From NCBI RefSeq assembly GCF_000949865.1, contig NZ_JWJH01000002.1, positions 186,001-250,000 of the forward strand: DNA of 64,000 nt, in the 5' to 3' direction. The notes under the pieces are model-generated. The model saw only the letters and a list, made by a program, of their open reading frames with translations. It was not told where the DNA came from and searched no databases. Both the position numbers and the translations under genes were made by a program. This DNA is from Rhizobium nepotum 39/7. GTDB lineage: Bacteria > Pseudomonadota > Alphaproteobacteria > Rhizobiales > Rhizobiaceae. Of the stretch, positions 1-8,489 are shown piece after piece (within the stretch, counting starts at the first letter, position 1; each line of letters opens with the position of its first letter).

Positions 1-321
1 GAGGATGTGATGAAGGGCGTCACACTGGTCAACAAAACCGGCGAATCCTTAAATACGATCGGCAACAAGGTGGATCATATTCAGGACCATATCGCCTCGC
101 TGACCAAGGCGGCGCAGGAACAGTCCATCGGCATTCAGGAAATCAGCGCCGCCATCAACAGCATGGACAATCTGACCCAGAAGAACGCCGCCATGGTGGA
201 AGAAACCAATGCGGCCACGCATAATCTCAGCGACGTCAGCGCCAATCTTGCCGCACTTGTCAGCAGATTCAGCGTTTCGGCATCGACGTCTTATGTGGAG
301 CGGACTTATCGGGCGGCGTAA
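1..321 (+). CDS. methyl-accepting chemotaxis protein, C-terminal end (cut by window edge)
   Basis: The frame is open from base 1, so only the last 106 residues are present. They are heptad-like helix sequence rich in Gln, Ala and Glu, with the pattern AAQEQSIGIQEISAAINSMD followed by a NAAMVEETNAA segment. This is the signature of the C-terminal arm of the cytoplasmic signalling coiled coil of chemotaxis receptors, after the CheA/CheW-binding tip. The sensory domain lies outside the window, so no ligand can be named. No CheR-docking pentapeptide is seen at the C-terminus (it ends RTYRAA). Confidence 0.85.
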   Translation, partial: EDVMKGVTLVNKTGESLNTIGNKVDHIQDHIASLTKAAQEQSIGIQEISAAINSMDNLTQKNAAMVEETNAATHNLSDVSANLAALVSRFSVSASTSYVERTYRAA

Positions 322-350
322 GGGGTCGCCACTGGCGGAAACACACGCCC

Positions 351-465
351 GTCATCCCGGCCTTGAGCCGGGATCCAGCCAGCCCAAGTCCTTGGGCTGA
401 AAAGAACTCTCTCGCCGCGCAGACGCGCGGCTGCTGGATTCCTGTGACAAGCACAGGAATGAGGG
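351..465. repeat. intergenic mosaic palindromic element, family A copy 1
   Basis: A 115-bp element made of nested hairpins between the chemotaxis gene and the end of smpB. The inner stem AGCCCAAG (381-388) pairs with CTTGGGCT (391-398), and a second stem surrounds the loop CAGACG near 420. The left end (GTCATCCCGG type) and the right end (TTCCTGTGAC type) belong to different versions seen at 15780 and 54631, so this copy is a mosaic. It resembles the rhizobial RIME class of intergenic elements. Confidence 0.8.
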
Positions 466-473
466 AGTAGGCT

Positions 474-956
474 TTAGGCGTTGTTCCCCTTCAGCAGCCG
501 CGATTTCTGCCTGTTCCAGTCGCGTTCTTTTTCCGTCTCGCGCTTGTCGTGCAGCTTCTTGCCCTTGGCCAGCGCCAGTTCCAGCTTCGCACGGCCTTTT
601 TCGTTGAAATAGATCTTGAGCGGCACCAGCGTCATGCCCTCGCGGTTGATACCGACGCGCAGCCGGTTGATCTCGCGCTTGTTCAAAAGCAGCTTGCGAC
701 GGCGGCGCGGCTCATGGTTGAACCGGTTGGCCTGCAGATATTCCGGCAAGTGGGAATTGATGAGCCAGATTTCCTCACCCTCGTCCGATGCATAGGACTC
801 GGCAATGTTCGCCTTGCCTTCACGCAGCGACTTGACCTCGGTGCCGGTCAGCACAATGCCTGCCTCATAGGTATCCATGATTTCGTAGTTGAAACGGGCC
901 TTGCGATTTTCCGCAACGATCTTGTTTACAACGCGCTGGCTGCCTCTGGGGGCCAT
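474..956 (-). CDS. smpB: SsrA-binding protein SmpB
   Basis: 160 residues, the usual length for SmpB. The N-terminal part contains [20 protein letters not shown] and [14 protein letters not shown], the conserved OB-fold that binds the tRNA-like domain of tmRNA. The C-terminal tail is lysine/arginine rich ([17 protein letters not shown]), which enters the ribosomal decoding centre during trans-translation. It acts in the cytoplasm to rescue stalled ribosomes. The ATG at 956 has an AGGGAT sequence about 9 bases upstream. It follows dapA on the same strand with a strong terminator-like hairpin between the two, so it probably has its own promoter. The tmRNA gene itself is not in the window. Confidence 0.97.
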   Translation of the reverse strand: MAPRGSQRVVNKIVAENRKARFNYEIMDTYEAGIVLTGTEVKSLREGKANIAESYASDEGEEIWLINSHLPEYLQANRFNHEPRRRRKLLLNKREINRLRVGINREGMTLVPLKIYFNEKGRAKLELALAKGKKLHDKRETEKERDWNRQKSRLLKGNNA

Positions 957-1051
957 GATATTTCAATCCCTGATTTTTCTTATTGCGCCTGTGGCTTATC
1001 CACCAAGGACGGTTTTCAGACCTCTATTTAGTATCGTCACGGCAAAAAGGA

Positions 1052-1098
1052 AAGGCGCGCGGAACGGCTTCGTTTCGCAAAGCCGTTCCGCGCGCCTT
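1052..1098 (-). terminator. Rho-independent terminator after dapA
   Basis: A perfect 19-bp stem (1052-1070 with 1080-1098) closes a 9-base loop. On the minus strand it is followed by TTTCCTTTTT. It lies 20 bases past the dapA stop codon and before the smpB start, so it separates the two genes. Confidence 0.85.
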
Positions 1099-1117
1099 AA
1101 AATGTTTGCCGCTTCCC

Positions 1118-2002
1118 TTAGTTGGTCAGGCCGGCATGCTTCAGCGCCGCGTCGATCGCCGCTTCCGTCGCCGGTTCCAGCGTGCTCATCAACGGCGAGC
1201 GAACCTTGCGGTTGCCGCCACGCGTTTTCGACAGCGCATACTTTGTGCCGCAGACACCCGGCTCCATGAAGATGGCCCTGTGCAGCGGCATCAGGCGATC
1301 CTGGTACTCCAGCGCCTTGGCATAGTCGCCCGCAAGCATCGCCGCCTGGAATTCGGCACAGAGGCGCGGCGCGACATTGGCGCTGACGGAAATGCAGCCG
1401 ACGCCGCCATGGGCGTTGAAGCCGAGCGCAGTGCCATCCTCACCTGACAGCTGGATGAAATCCTTGCCGCAGGAAATGCGCTGTTCGGAAACGCGGTCGA
1501 GCTTGCCCGTCGCATCCTTGACGCCGACGATGTTCTTATGCGCCTTGACCAGCGCGCCCATGGTTTCCGGCGACATGTCCACCACCGAGCGCGGCGGGAT
1601 ATTGTAGATGACGATCGGCAGTTTCACCGCTTCGGCAACCGCGGAAAAATGGGCGAAAAGCCCCTTCTGCGTCGGCCTGTTGTAATAAGGTGTGACCACC
1701 AGCAGCGCATCCGCACCGGCATCCTGCGCGTGTAGGGCAAGCTCGATCGCCTCATCGGTATTGTTGGAGCCAGCGCCCGCGATGACAGGAACCCGTTTCG
1801 CCGCTACCTCGATGCACAGCTCGACGACACGTTTGTGCTCGTCATGGGAGAGGGTTGGAGACTCCCCCGTCGTGCCCACGGGCACAAGACCGTTGCTGCC
1901 TTCGGCGATCTGCCATTCCACATGGGCGGCAAACGCCTGTTCGTCCACGGCGCCATTGTCCGTGAACGGGGTAATGAGGGCGGGAATTGATCCCTTGAAC
2001 AT
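1118..2002 (-). CDS. dapA: 4-hydroxy-tetrahydrodipicolinate synthase
   Basis: 294 residues from the ATG at 2002, which has AGGAG 6 bases upstream; the longer reading frame to 2065 lacks such a site. Begins [13 protein letters not shown] and carries [10 protein letters not shown] (pyruvate-binding loop), [14 protein letters not shown] with the proton-relay Tyr, and GVKDATG with the Schiff-base Lys. It is a cytoplasmic TIM-barrel enzyme that condenses pyruvate with aspartate semialdehyde, the first committed step to diaminopimelate and lysine. It is divergent from the lytic transglycosylase gene. A close N-acetylneuraminate lyase paralogue is possible but the motifs and length favour DapA. Confidence 0.95.
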   Translation of the reverse strand: MFKGSIPALITPFTDNGAVDEQAFAAHVEWQIAEGSNGLVPVGTTGESPTLSHDEHKRVVELCIEVAAKRVPVIAGAGSNNTDEAIELALHAQDAGADALLVVTPYYNRPTQKGLFAHFSAVAEAVKLPIVIYNIPPRSVVDMSPETMGALVKAHKNIVGVKDATGKLDRVSEQRISCGKDFIQLSGEDGTALGFNAHGGVGCISVSANVAPRLCAEFQAAMLAGDYAKALEYQDRLMPLHRAIFMEPGVCGTKYALSKTRGGNRKVRSPLMSTLEPATEAAIDAALKHAGLTN

Positions 2003-2379
2003 GCAAAGCTCCTGGCTGCCGAGCCGGTTCACGCTTCGGCCGCATTCGATGGTTAAAACCGGCACACATTAGTGCCAGCCCCTTGCGCCGACAAGCGCAA
2101 AGGCAGCCTATTTTGTCCGAAATTGTCGGAAGTGTGACAGTCGGGGAGCCTCACGCGGCGGGCCAAAAACCACGCGGCGGCATTCCGCTCCGCTCGCGGA
2201 CCGGTGAATAAAAGTTGATTGGGTCGCGCGGCGGAAAGTAAGATTTCGTTAAGCACAAATTCCGTAGATTCCAGAGCGGGATATCAAGCGAAACGCCTTG
2301 AGGCGAATTTCACAATCCCGCTGCAATGAAACGACAATACAACAGGGTCGATTGTTTCCGTCTGGTCATGAAGAGCGGT
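2003..2379. other. divergent intergenic region between dapA and slt
   Basis: About 375 bases that must hold the promoters of both dapA and the transglycosylase gene. A small hairpin (CCTTGCGC with GCGCAAAGG, about 2082-2104) is visible. I see no convincing sigma-70 boxes, operator or gene. Confidence 0.5.
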
Positions 2380-4452
2380 ATGAAGAACACAGTTCTGGGT
2401 TTGATAGCGGCGGGTCTTACCGCAAGCGTTTGGAGCGCATTGGCACAGCCGGCGCCGGAAGGCGTCGTGCCGCTTCCCTATGTGAAGCCGGATGCGCCTG
2501 CCGTTCCGGCCTTCATGCCCGCCTCGCCCGAAATCACGGGCGCAATACCGCGCCTCAGCCGTCCCGATGACGCCGGCCAGCTCAAAGCCGGACTGGACGC
2601 CCTTTCAGGTCGCGACGCGGCTCGAGCCATCACTCTTCGCAACGCCATGCCGTCGGGAAGCCTCGACCGGCATATTCTGTCCTGGGCGATTGCCGTTTCC
2701 GGCCAGAAGGATGTGCCTTCCGCCGAGATCGCCGCAGCTGAGCGCGAGCTGACCGGCTGGCCGGGTGCGGCAACGCTACGGGCCAATTCCGAAAAAGCGC
2801 TTTACCGTGAAGATCCGCCGGCACCCCAGGTGCTGGCCGCCTTCGCCAGCGGCCGGCCGGAAACCGCCGAGGGCAGCGTGGTGCTGGCAAGGGCTCTCGC
2901 TTCTTCCGGCAAGGTTGCCGAATCACAAAGCCTCATCCGCCAGCTCTGGGTCAGCGAAGGCATGGACAAGGACATGGAAGACCGTGTTCTTGCCGAGTTC
3001 CCCACCTATCTGACGCCCGCCGATCACAAGGCGCGCATGGATTACCTGATGTATCGCAGCCGCATCGGCCAGGCGAAGCGTTTCGGCGATCTGGGCAAGG
3101 CGCAGTCGCTCTACAATGCCTGGGCCGCCGTGTTGCAGCGATCGGGCAATGCCACGGCCCTTTTGGGCAAGGTCGACGCCAACTGGCGCGGCGACCCCAC
3201 CTTTCTCTTCGCCCGCATCGAGAATTTCCGCAACCAGCAGAAATATCCCGAAGCCGCAGCACTTCTGAAGCAGGCCCCGAAGGAAGCGGCAAAGCTCGTC
3301 AATCCCGGCGAATGGTGGAATGAGCGGCGCATCATCGCACGCGGCCTTGCCGATCTCGGCGATTTTTCCGAAGCCTATCGCATCGTCGCCAATCATTCGG
3401 CCACCTCCGCCGTCGATATTGCCGATGCGGAATTTCATGCCGGCTGGTATGCGCTGCGGGCGCTACGCGATCCCGCGACGGCTTCGCGTCATTTCAATAC
3501 GCTTTTGCAGACCTCGAACCGGCCGCTTTCGGCCTCGCGCGCCTATTATTGGCTCGGGCGGGCGGCGGAAGCGGGTGGACCGGGCGATGCCCGCGATTTC
3601 TTCACCAGGGCCGCCGCCCATCCCGGTACCTTTTACGGCCAGCTTGCCGCCGCACGGATCGGCGCAAAGACGCTGAACGTCACCTATCCCAGCCCGAGCG
3701 GCACCGATCGCGAACGTTTTATCGGCCGCGAAGCGGTGCGCGCCATCGACCGGCTGGAAGCGGCCGGTTATGGCTGGCGGGCCGACAGCCTTTACCGGTC
3801 ATTGGCGGAACAGCTCGACAGCCCCGGCGAACTCGCAATTCTCTCGGCGCGGGCGGAGAGCAACGGCAACCATCAGGTCTCGCTGCAAATCGGCAAGACG
3901 GCCTTCAGCCGTGGCATCGATGCGGCAGCCCTCGCCTATCCGCTCGGCGTCATTCCCGCCAGCGCCAATATTGCCGGTTCCGGCAAGGCGCTCGCCTATG
4001 CCATCGCCCGGCAGGAAAGCGCCTTCAACCCGGCCGCCGTCTCCGCCGCCAATGCCCGCGGGCTGCTGCAATTGCTGCCGGGAACCGCCAAGGGCGTGGC
4101 CGGACGCCACGGCCTGCCTTACACGCCAGCGATGCTGACCAGCGATGCCGGATATAACGCCACGCTCGGCGCCCATTATCTCGGCGAGCAGATCGACAGT
4201 TTCGGCGGCTCCTATATCCTCACCTTCATCGCCTATAATGCCGGGCCGAAGCGCGTGCCGGAATGGATCACCCGTTATGGCGATCCGCGCGGCAAACCTA
4301 TCGACGAAGTAGTGGACTGGATCGAGCGCATCCCCTTCCCCGAAACGCGCAACTACGTGCAGCGGGTGATGGAGAATTATCAGGTCTACAAGACCCGCCT
4401 CGGGCAAAACGCCGATATCGTCGACGACCTGCGCCACGGACGGGCGGGGTAA
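2380..4452 (+). CDS. slt: soluble lytic murein transglycosylase
   Basis: About 690 residues from the ATG at 2380, chosen because it starts a clean signal peptide (MKNTVLGLIAAGLTASVWSA, then LAQ) for export to the periplasm; two in-frame ATGs at 2326 and 2368 would add a charged extension. The long helical middle part (residues about 60-510) has the superhelical U/L-domain character of Slt70. The C-terminal catalytic domain has ARQESAFNPAAVS with the catalytic Glu, ANARGLLQLLPGTA, and the AYNAGPKRVPEW motif. It cleaves peptidoglycan glycan strands to 1,6-anhydromuropeptides. A clear terminator follows at 4490. Confidence 0.93.
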   Translation: MKNTVLGLIAAGLTASVWSALAQPAPEGVVPLPYVKPDAPAVPAFMPASPEITGAIPRLSRPDDAGQLKAGLDALSGRDAARAITLRNAMPSGSLDRHILSWAIAVSGQKDVPSAEIAAAERELTGWPGAATLRANSEKALYREDPPAPQVLAAFASGRPETAEGSVVLARALASSGKVAESQSLIRQLWVSEGMDKDMEDRVLAEFPTYLTPADHKARMDYLMYRSRIGQAKRFGDLGKAQSLYNAWAAVLQRSGNATALLGKVDANWRGDPTFLFARIENFRNQQKYPEAAALLKQAPKEAAKLVNPGEWWNERRIIARGLADLGDFSEAYRIVANHSATSAVDIADAEFHAGWYALRALRDPATASRHFNTLLQTSNRPLSASRAYYWLGRAAEAGGPGDARDFFTRAAAHPGTFYGQLAAARIGAKTLNVTYPSPSGTDRERFIGREAVRAIDRLEAAGYGWRADSLYRSLAEQLDSPGELAILSARAESNGNHQVSLQIGKTAFSRGIDAAALAYPLGVIPASANIAGSGKALAYAIARQESAFNPAAVSAANARGLLQLLPGTAKGVAGRHGLPYTPAMLTSDAGYNATLGAHYLGEQIDSFGGSYILTFIAYNAGPKRVPEWITRYGDPRGKPIDEVVDWIERIPFPETRNYVQRVMENYQVYKTRLGQNADIVDDLRHGRAG

Positions 4453-4489
4453 CAGCCAGATCATCGGCTGATCGCTCCAGGAACATCGA

Positions 4490-4517
4490 AGCACCGGCTG
4501 GCCCGGTGCTTTTTTTT
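4490..4517 (+). terminator. Rho-independent terminator after slt
   Basis: AGCACCGG (4490-4497) pairs with CCGGTGCT (4503-4510), followed by a run of eight T. It lies 38 bases after the slt stop codon. Confidence 0.9.
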
Positions 4518-4574
4518 GTTTTTCGGTCTGCTGCCGACAGGCGTTTAGGCTTTTTTTTGAAGATGTTCAAACAA

Positions 4575-4600
4575 AAAGCCCGGCTCGAGAGCCGGGCTTT
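4575..4600 (-). terminator. terminator after the first porin
   Basis: A 12-bp perfect stem AAAGCCCGGCTC / GAGCCGGGCTTT (4575-4586, 4589-4600), followed on the minus strand by TTGTTTG. The whole 60 bases from here into the porin stop codon are copied at 6240-6300. Confidence 0.88.
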
Positions 4601-4625
4601 CCATCACTGACAATGTCAGATCAGA

Positions 4626-5690
4626 TTAGAACGTGCGCTGAAGGCGAACGAAACCGGTCCACTGGTCGCCAGCACCGGTGTCAACACCTTCGGTGCCGTC
4701 AACGTCCTGGTAGTTAACAGCAACCTTGGTAGCGAGGCCCTGCGTGATCTGGTAGTCCAGCGTTACGCCAGCGCGCCATGCATCGCGGTCACCAACGAAG
4801 TCGTTGTCAGCACCGATGTCAACCGTACCGAAGTACTGTGCGCCGGGGGTGATCGTCAGCTTGTCAGTTGCCTTGATGGCGTATTCAGCAGCAACCGTCC
4901 ACTCAGACTCTTCGTAGTAAGAGTTTGCACCGGAAGCCCATGCGCCGGAGAGGCCAAATGTGCCCGGACCGACGTCAGCCGTGAGGATTGCACGGATTGC
5001 ACCGTTTTCCTGGTCTGTGTCATAGCTGCCGAGCAGGTTTGCGCTAACTGCGCCAAACTTGGCACCGATGATACCGCTTACGCCAACGTTGTTCGGGCCT
5101 TCGATGAAGCCACCCTTGGCAATGCCGAGGTTCGAAACGGTGTCAAGTGCGGTTTCCAGTTCTTCAACCGAAATGCCTGCATAGAAGGAACCGGCATCGT
5201 AGGTGTAACGCAGAGCGTTCGAACGGGTCGAGTTCGAAGACAGGATATCGGTTTCGCCGGAGAGATCGTCATCCCACCAGGTGTACATGTAACCGACCTT
5301 CAGGCCGCCGAGTTCGATGAATGCCTGGTCGACATTGACGCCACGGTTGCTGTCGTTGTCAGCCTGACCGCGCAGACCGATGAAACCGCGCAGAGCGCCG
5401 AGTTCGGTGTCGGTGCGGGTGTCAATTTCAAACTGAGCGCGCGTGAACGAATCCCAGTCAGACGTGCCAGACTGGTTACGACCGAAGTCGGTCTGGAAAC
5501 GGATGTAACCGCCGAACTTCAGGCAGGTTTCGGTGCCGGGGATGTAGAAGAAGCCGGTGCCGAAAGCGTCGCAAACGCGAACGTATTCCAGGGGCTCAGG
5601 CTCAGCAGCGACGATAGCGTCGGCAGCGTGAGCGCCGGATACTGCTGCGAGAGCGGCAGCGGAGCCGATCAAAAGGCTCTTGATGTTCAT
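4626..5690 (-). CDS. outer-membrane porin (RopA/Omp2b type), copy 1
   Basis: 354 residues from the ATG at 5690 (MNIKSLLIGSAAALAAVSGA, a signal peptide ending GAHA). The mature protein has the two Cys spaced as VCDAFGTGFFYIPGTETCLK seen in rhizobial and Brucella Omp2 porins, and alternating beta-strand sequence ending FVRLQRTF, a C-terminal Phe for BAM recognition. It should form a trimeric 16-strand diffusion channel. The neighbour at 6295 is a close paralogue with an identical first 58 residues. Differences cluster in likely surface loops (for example around residues 150-200, ETALDTVSNLGIAKGG). The extension up to 5807 is rejected because the signal peptide would be internal. Confidence 0.95.
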   Translation of the reverse strand: MNIKSLLIGSAAALAAVSGAHAADAIVAAEPEPLEYVRVCDAFGTGFFYIPGTETCLKFGGYIRFQTDFGRNQSGTSDWDSFTRAQFEIDTRTDTELGALRGFIGLRGQADNDSNRGVNVDQAFIELGGLKVGYMYTWWDDDLSGETDILSSNSTRSNALRYTYDAGSFYAGISVEELETALDTVSNLGIAKGGFIEGPNNVGVSGIIGAKFGAVSANLLGSYDTDQENGAIRAILTADVGPGTFGLSGAWASGANSYYEESEWTVAAEYAIKATDKLTITPGAQYFGTVDIGADNDFVGDRDAWRAGVTLDYQITQGLATKVAVNYQDVDGTEGVDTGAGDQWTGFVRLQRTF

Positions 5691-6243
5691 GGTTGACCTC
5701 CAGTCAAACGCTAATTTTCTAAGCGACGGGTGGGATACACAAGTAAATGCGTGCCGCTTATGGAGATGATTAGAGCCAAAACCGGCCGGACAGGCAATCG
5801 TAATCATGACGAAAGGAAGACAGTAAGGTGTCCTTAGTTTTGCATTGTTGCGAAATAGCTACAATTCTAACCGACGGACCGCCTTTCCTAACAAATCGTT
5901 AATAATTCATGATTTTCAGCGACTTAACAGAAATTGCGGGAACACCGCCGGAGCGAAGCTCATCAATCGCCAGAATTTTGACATCGTCGAACCACGGAAA
6001 ATCGTCAAAAACGCGCTTCCATTGATGGAAATCAGGACTTCTATTCGGGAGTGAGAATCAGTCGAGAACGTAAGCCCTCCCAGCCTCCCCGTTCGATAGG
6101 CTGCAAATGCTTGAATGCCGAGCGAATCAGCATCGATGCGAATCGTCCATTTTATTTTATGAAGCGAAGTCGCCGGAGCGTCCAAACACCACGGCGATCG
6201 ACATTTAGGTAGCCCGGCTTGGGTTAACATGCATTCAAACAAA
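5691..6243. other. intergenic region between the tandem porins
   Basis: About 550 bases, more AT-rich than the flanking genes. It must carry the promoter of the first porin close to 5691-5830. I find no credible reading frame; the short frames here have no family features. The first porin's start is preceded by GGAGG (AGGTCAACC context) like that of the second. Confidence 0.5.
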
Positions 6244-6269
6244 AAAGCCCGGCTCGAGAGCCGGGCTTT
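6244..6269 (-). terminator. terminator after the second porin
   Basis: The same 12-bp stem as at 4575-4600 (6244-6255 with 6258-6269), again followed by T-rich sequence on the minus strand. It is part of a duplicated block of about 60 bases. Confidence 0.88.
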
Positions 6270-6294
6270 CCATCACTGACAATGTCAGATCAGA

Positions 6295-7362
6295 TTAGAA
6301 CGTGCGCTGAAGGCGAACGAAACCAACCCAGCTGTCGCCAGCGCCGGAGTCAACACCTTCGGTGCCGTCTACGTCCTGGTAGTTAACCGAAACGAGCGTG
6401 GAGAGGCCCTGGGTGATCTTGTAGCCAACAGCTACACCAGCGCGCCATGCATCGCGATCGCCAACCCAGTCGTTGTTGGCGCCGAGGTCGATGGTGTTGA
6501 AGTACTGGAAGCCGGGGGTGATGGTCAGCTTGTCAGTTGCCTTGATGGCGTATTCAGCAGCAACGGTCCACTCGGACTCTTCGTAGTAGCTGTTCGCGCC
6601 AGAAGCCCAAACGCCAGAGAGGCCGAGGGTGCCGGGGCCGATGTCAGCCGTTACGATAGCGCGGATTGCGCCTTCTTCCTGATCGGTGTCGTAGCCGCCG
6701 AGAACGTTCGCGCTTACAGCACCGAACTTGGCGCCAACGATAGCGGAGATACCAACGTTGTTCGGGTTTTCGAACGAACCGCCCTTAACGATGTCGTTGG
6801 AGATGTTGGAGCCCGAACGCAGGCCTTCCAGTTCTTCAACAGCAACACCAGCGTAGAAGGAGCCAGCGTCGTAGGTGTAACGGATGGCGTTCAGACGGGT
6901 AGCGTTCGAAGAAAGGCTATCGACTTCGCCGGAGAGACCATCATCCCACCAGTTGTAGTAGTAACCGACCTTGAGGCCGCCGAGTTCGATGAACGCCTGG
7001 TCGACAACAACGCCACGGTTGCTGTCGTTGTCAGCCTGGCCGCGGAAGCCGATGTAGCCACGCAGAGCGCCGAGTTCGGTGTCGGTGCGGGTGTCGATGT
7101 TGAACTGAGCGCGTGTGAACGAATCCCAGTCAGACGTGCCGGACTTGTTACGGCCGAAGTCGGTCTGGAAACGGATGTAACCGTCGAACTTCAGGCAGGT
7201 TTCGGTGCCGGGGATGTAGAAGAAGCCGGTGCCGAAAGCGTCGCAAACGCGAACGTATTCCAGGGGCTCAGGCTCAGCAGCGACGATAGCGTCGGCAGCG
7301 TGAGCGCCGGATACTGCTGCGAGAGCCGCAGCGGAGCCGATGAGAAGGCTCTTGATGTTCAT
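6295..7362 (-). CDS. outer-membrane porin (RopA/Omp2b type), copy 2
   Basis: 355 residues with the same signal peptide, Cys pair and terminal FVRLQRTF as the porin at 4626. It is a passive outer-membrane channel of the same family. Divergence from copy 1 is confined to patches (around VEELEGLRSGSNISNDIVKGG and the YNWWDDGLSGEVDSLSSN loop), while the N-terminal coding region is near identical at the DNA level. The start at 7362 has GGAGGTCAATC upstream. Each copy has its own terminator and a long upstream gap, so they are separate transcription units that could be regulated differently. Confidence 0.95.
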   Translation of the reverse strand: MNIKSLLIGSAAALAAVSGAHAADAIVAAEPEPLEYVRVCDAFGTGFFYIPGTETCLKFDGYIRFQTDFGRNKSGTSDWDSFTRAQFNIDTRTDTELGALRGYIGFRGQADNDSNRGVVVDQAFIELGGLKVGYYYNWWDDGLSGEVDSLSSNATRLNAIRYTYDAGSFYAGVAVEELEGLRSGSNISNDIVKGGSFENPNNVGISAIVGAKFGAVSANVLGGYDTDQEEGAIRAIVTADIGPGTLGLSGVWASGANSYYEESEWTVAAEYAIKATDKLTITPGFQYFNTIDLGANNDWVGDRDAWRAGVAVGYKITQGLSTLVSVNYQDVDGTEGVDSGAGDSWVGFVRLQRTF

Positions 7363-7950
7363 GATTGACCTCCAGTCAAAGTTTTTAAGTGGGTTTGGGT
7401 ACTTTTTTTGCCGAAGGACAGCATTCCCTGCCCCATTCCCGTGTTCTTAGAAGCCAAACGATCCACCGCCTCGCTTCTGGTCGTGAAAATACAAAAGGTT
7501 TCACCGCATGCAATCGCCAAACCCCGATTAAGAGCATTTGCGTATATGCTTCATTTCGGTTTGTTGCGGAAACAACACACAGCGTGCACCCAACCCGGGG
7601 ACAGCTTTACCTTACGTTAAGAAATTGCTTGAGAATCCGTTAGTTAGCGCGGTTAACAAGGTCTTTCTAAACTATCGGCCTTTTCGGTGATCCCTTGCCC
7701 CGCAGGGCTGGGATAGCCGGAACTTTCGCCTCCTTCCGGCCCTGTCCTTGGCATTATCCAACGCTGCGCATGGTGAAACACCTGCGACTCGCCGCCGATT
7801 CATCGATCAACGATTCGGCTGGCGGGCTCCGACACGTCATCCGGCGCGCCGATTAGCGTCCGCTATGCCGTCGCAAGACATTGCGCGGAACAATGAAGGC
7901 CCGGTGATTTGGTGAGGTGATTATATGGGGCGATGGCGCATCGCGTTTGA
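7363..7950. other. upstream region of porin 2 with no intact gene
   Basis: Nearly 600 bases. A hairpin GCCGGAA (7716-7722) / TTCCGGC (7734-7740) is present. No reading frame shows family features. The right part may be the eroded start of the hydrolase remnant at 7951. A small RNA here cannot be excluded but I see no terminator that would define one. Confidence 0.45.
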
Positions 7951-8139
7951 TGGCGGGGCGTTCCCCGCAAGACCTTCGTTGCCGCGCGCTGGGAGGGAAG
8001 TCCATTCGATGATCTTTACCAACGGCTCAGGCACGACCCAAATTGGAACACCCATCAGCTTGATTGTGCGCATGACATCCCGAGGATTGCTCCCGAAGCG
8101 CTGACAAGGATTCTTCTGGAGAACGGGGGTTCGTCGTAA
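7951..8139 (+). pseudogene. alpha/beta-hydrolase C-terminal remnant
   Basis: A 62-codon frame opens only after a stop at 7948 and ends at TAA 8137-8139. It reads VPRKTFVAARWEGSPFDDLY, then QRLRHDPNWNTHQLDCAHDI, then PRIAPEALTRILLE. This is the usual C-terminal pattern of esterase-type alpha/beta hydrolases: a strand, a SPF loop, then a GHD-like element carrying the catalytic His, then a final helix. There is no start codon and no N-terminal half; upstream codons in this frame contain stops at 7948 and 7918. It is therefore most likely a decayed gene. It lies beside a tRNA-Ser gene. Confidence 0.5.
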
Positions 8140-8235
8140 ACATCCGCGACGGGGATGTTAAAAGGACGTTCGTCAAACCGTTTGGCTGAATTTGATGAAG
8201 TGCCGTTCTGGGCGATATCCGGTATCGACAAGGGA

Positions 8236-8326
8236 TGGCGGAGAGGATGGGATTCGAACCCACGATACGCTTTTGACGTATACTCCCTTAGCAGGGGAGC
8301 GCCTTCGACCACTCGGCCACCTCTCC
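8236..8326 (-). tRNA. tRNA-Ser (anticodon GCU)
   Basis: On the minus strand a GGAGAGG acceptor arm (8320-8326) pairs with CCTCTCC (8240-8246), with a G discriminator and an encoded CCA (8236-8238). The anticodon stem-loop reads CTCCC-CTGCTAA-GGGAG, giving anticodon GCT for AGC/AGU serine codons. A long variable arm (TATACGTC...) and the T-loop GTTCGAATC are present, as expected of a class II tRNA. Confidence 0.98.
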
Positions 8327-8435
8327 GGTGCGGCCTGATTATTGCGTAAAAAAAATGAATGCAAGGCTTTTTCGAAAAGAAGCCGAAAAACCTGTTGGTC
8401 GAAGATCGTCCGGCGAAACTTTGCGGGGCCATTCG

Positions 8436-8460
8436 GGAACTTCTTGTCTGCCGGCACGTT
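8436..8460 (+). promoter_or_regulatory. EcfG (general stress sigma factor) type promoter
   Basis: GGAAC (8436-8440), a 16-base spacer, then CGTT (8457-8460). This matches the known alphaproteobacterial EcfG consensus GGAAC-N16/17-CGTT. It lies 29 bases before the ATG of a DUF883-type protein, the right distance for its promoter. Confidence 0.75.
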
Positions 8461-8489
8461 CTCGCTTCGGTAACAAAAGAGGTGTTCTA

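Noticed and set aside
7681..7780. Possible small RNA (hairpin GCCGGAA/TTCCGGC)
   Set aside because: No terminator or promoter that defines a transcript, and I could not match it to 6S or any known rhizobial small RNA.
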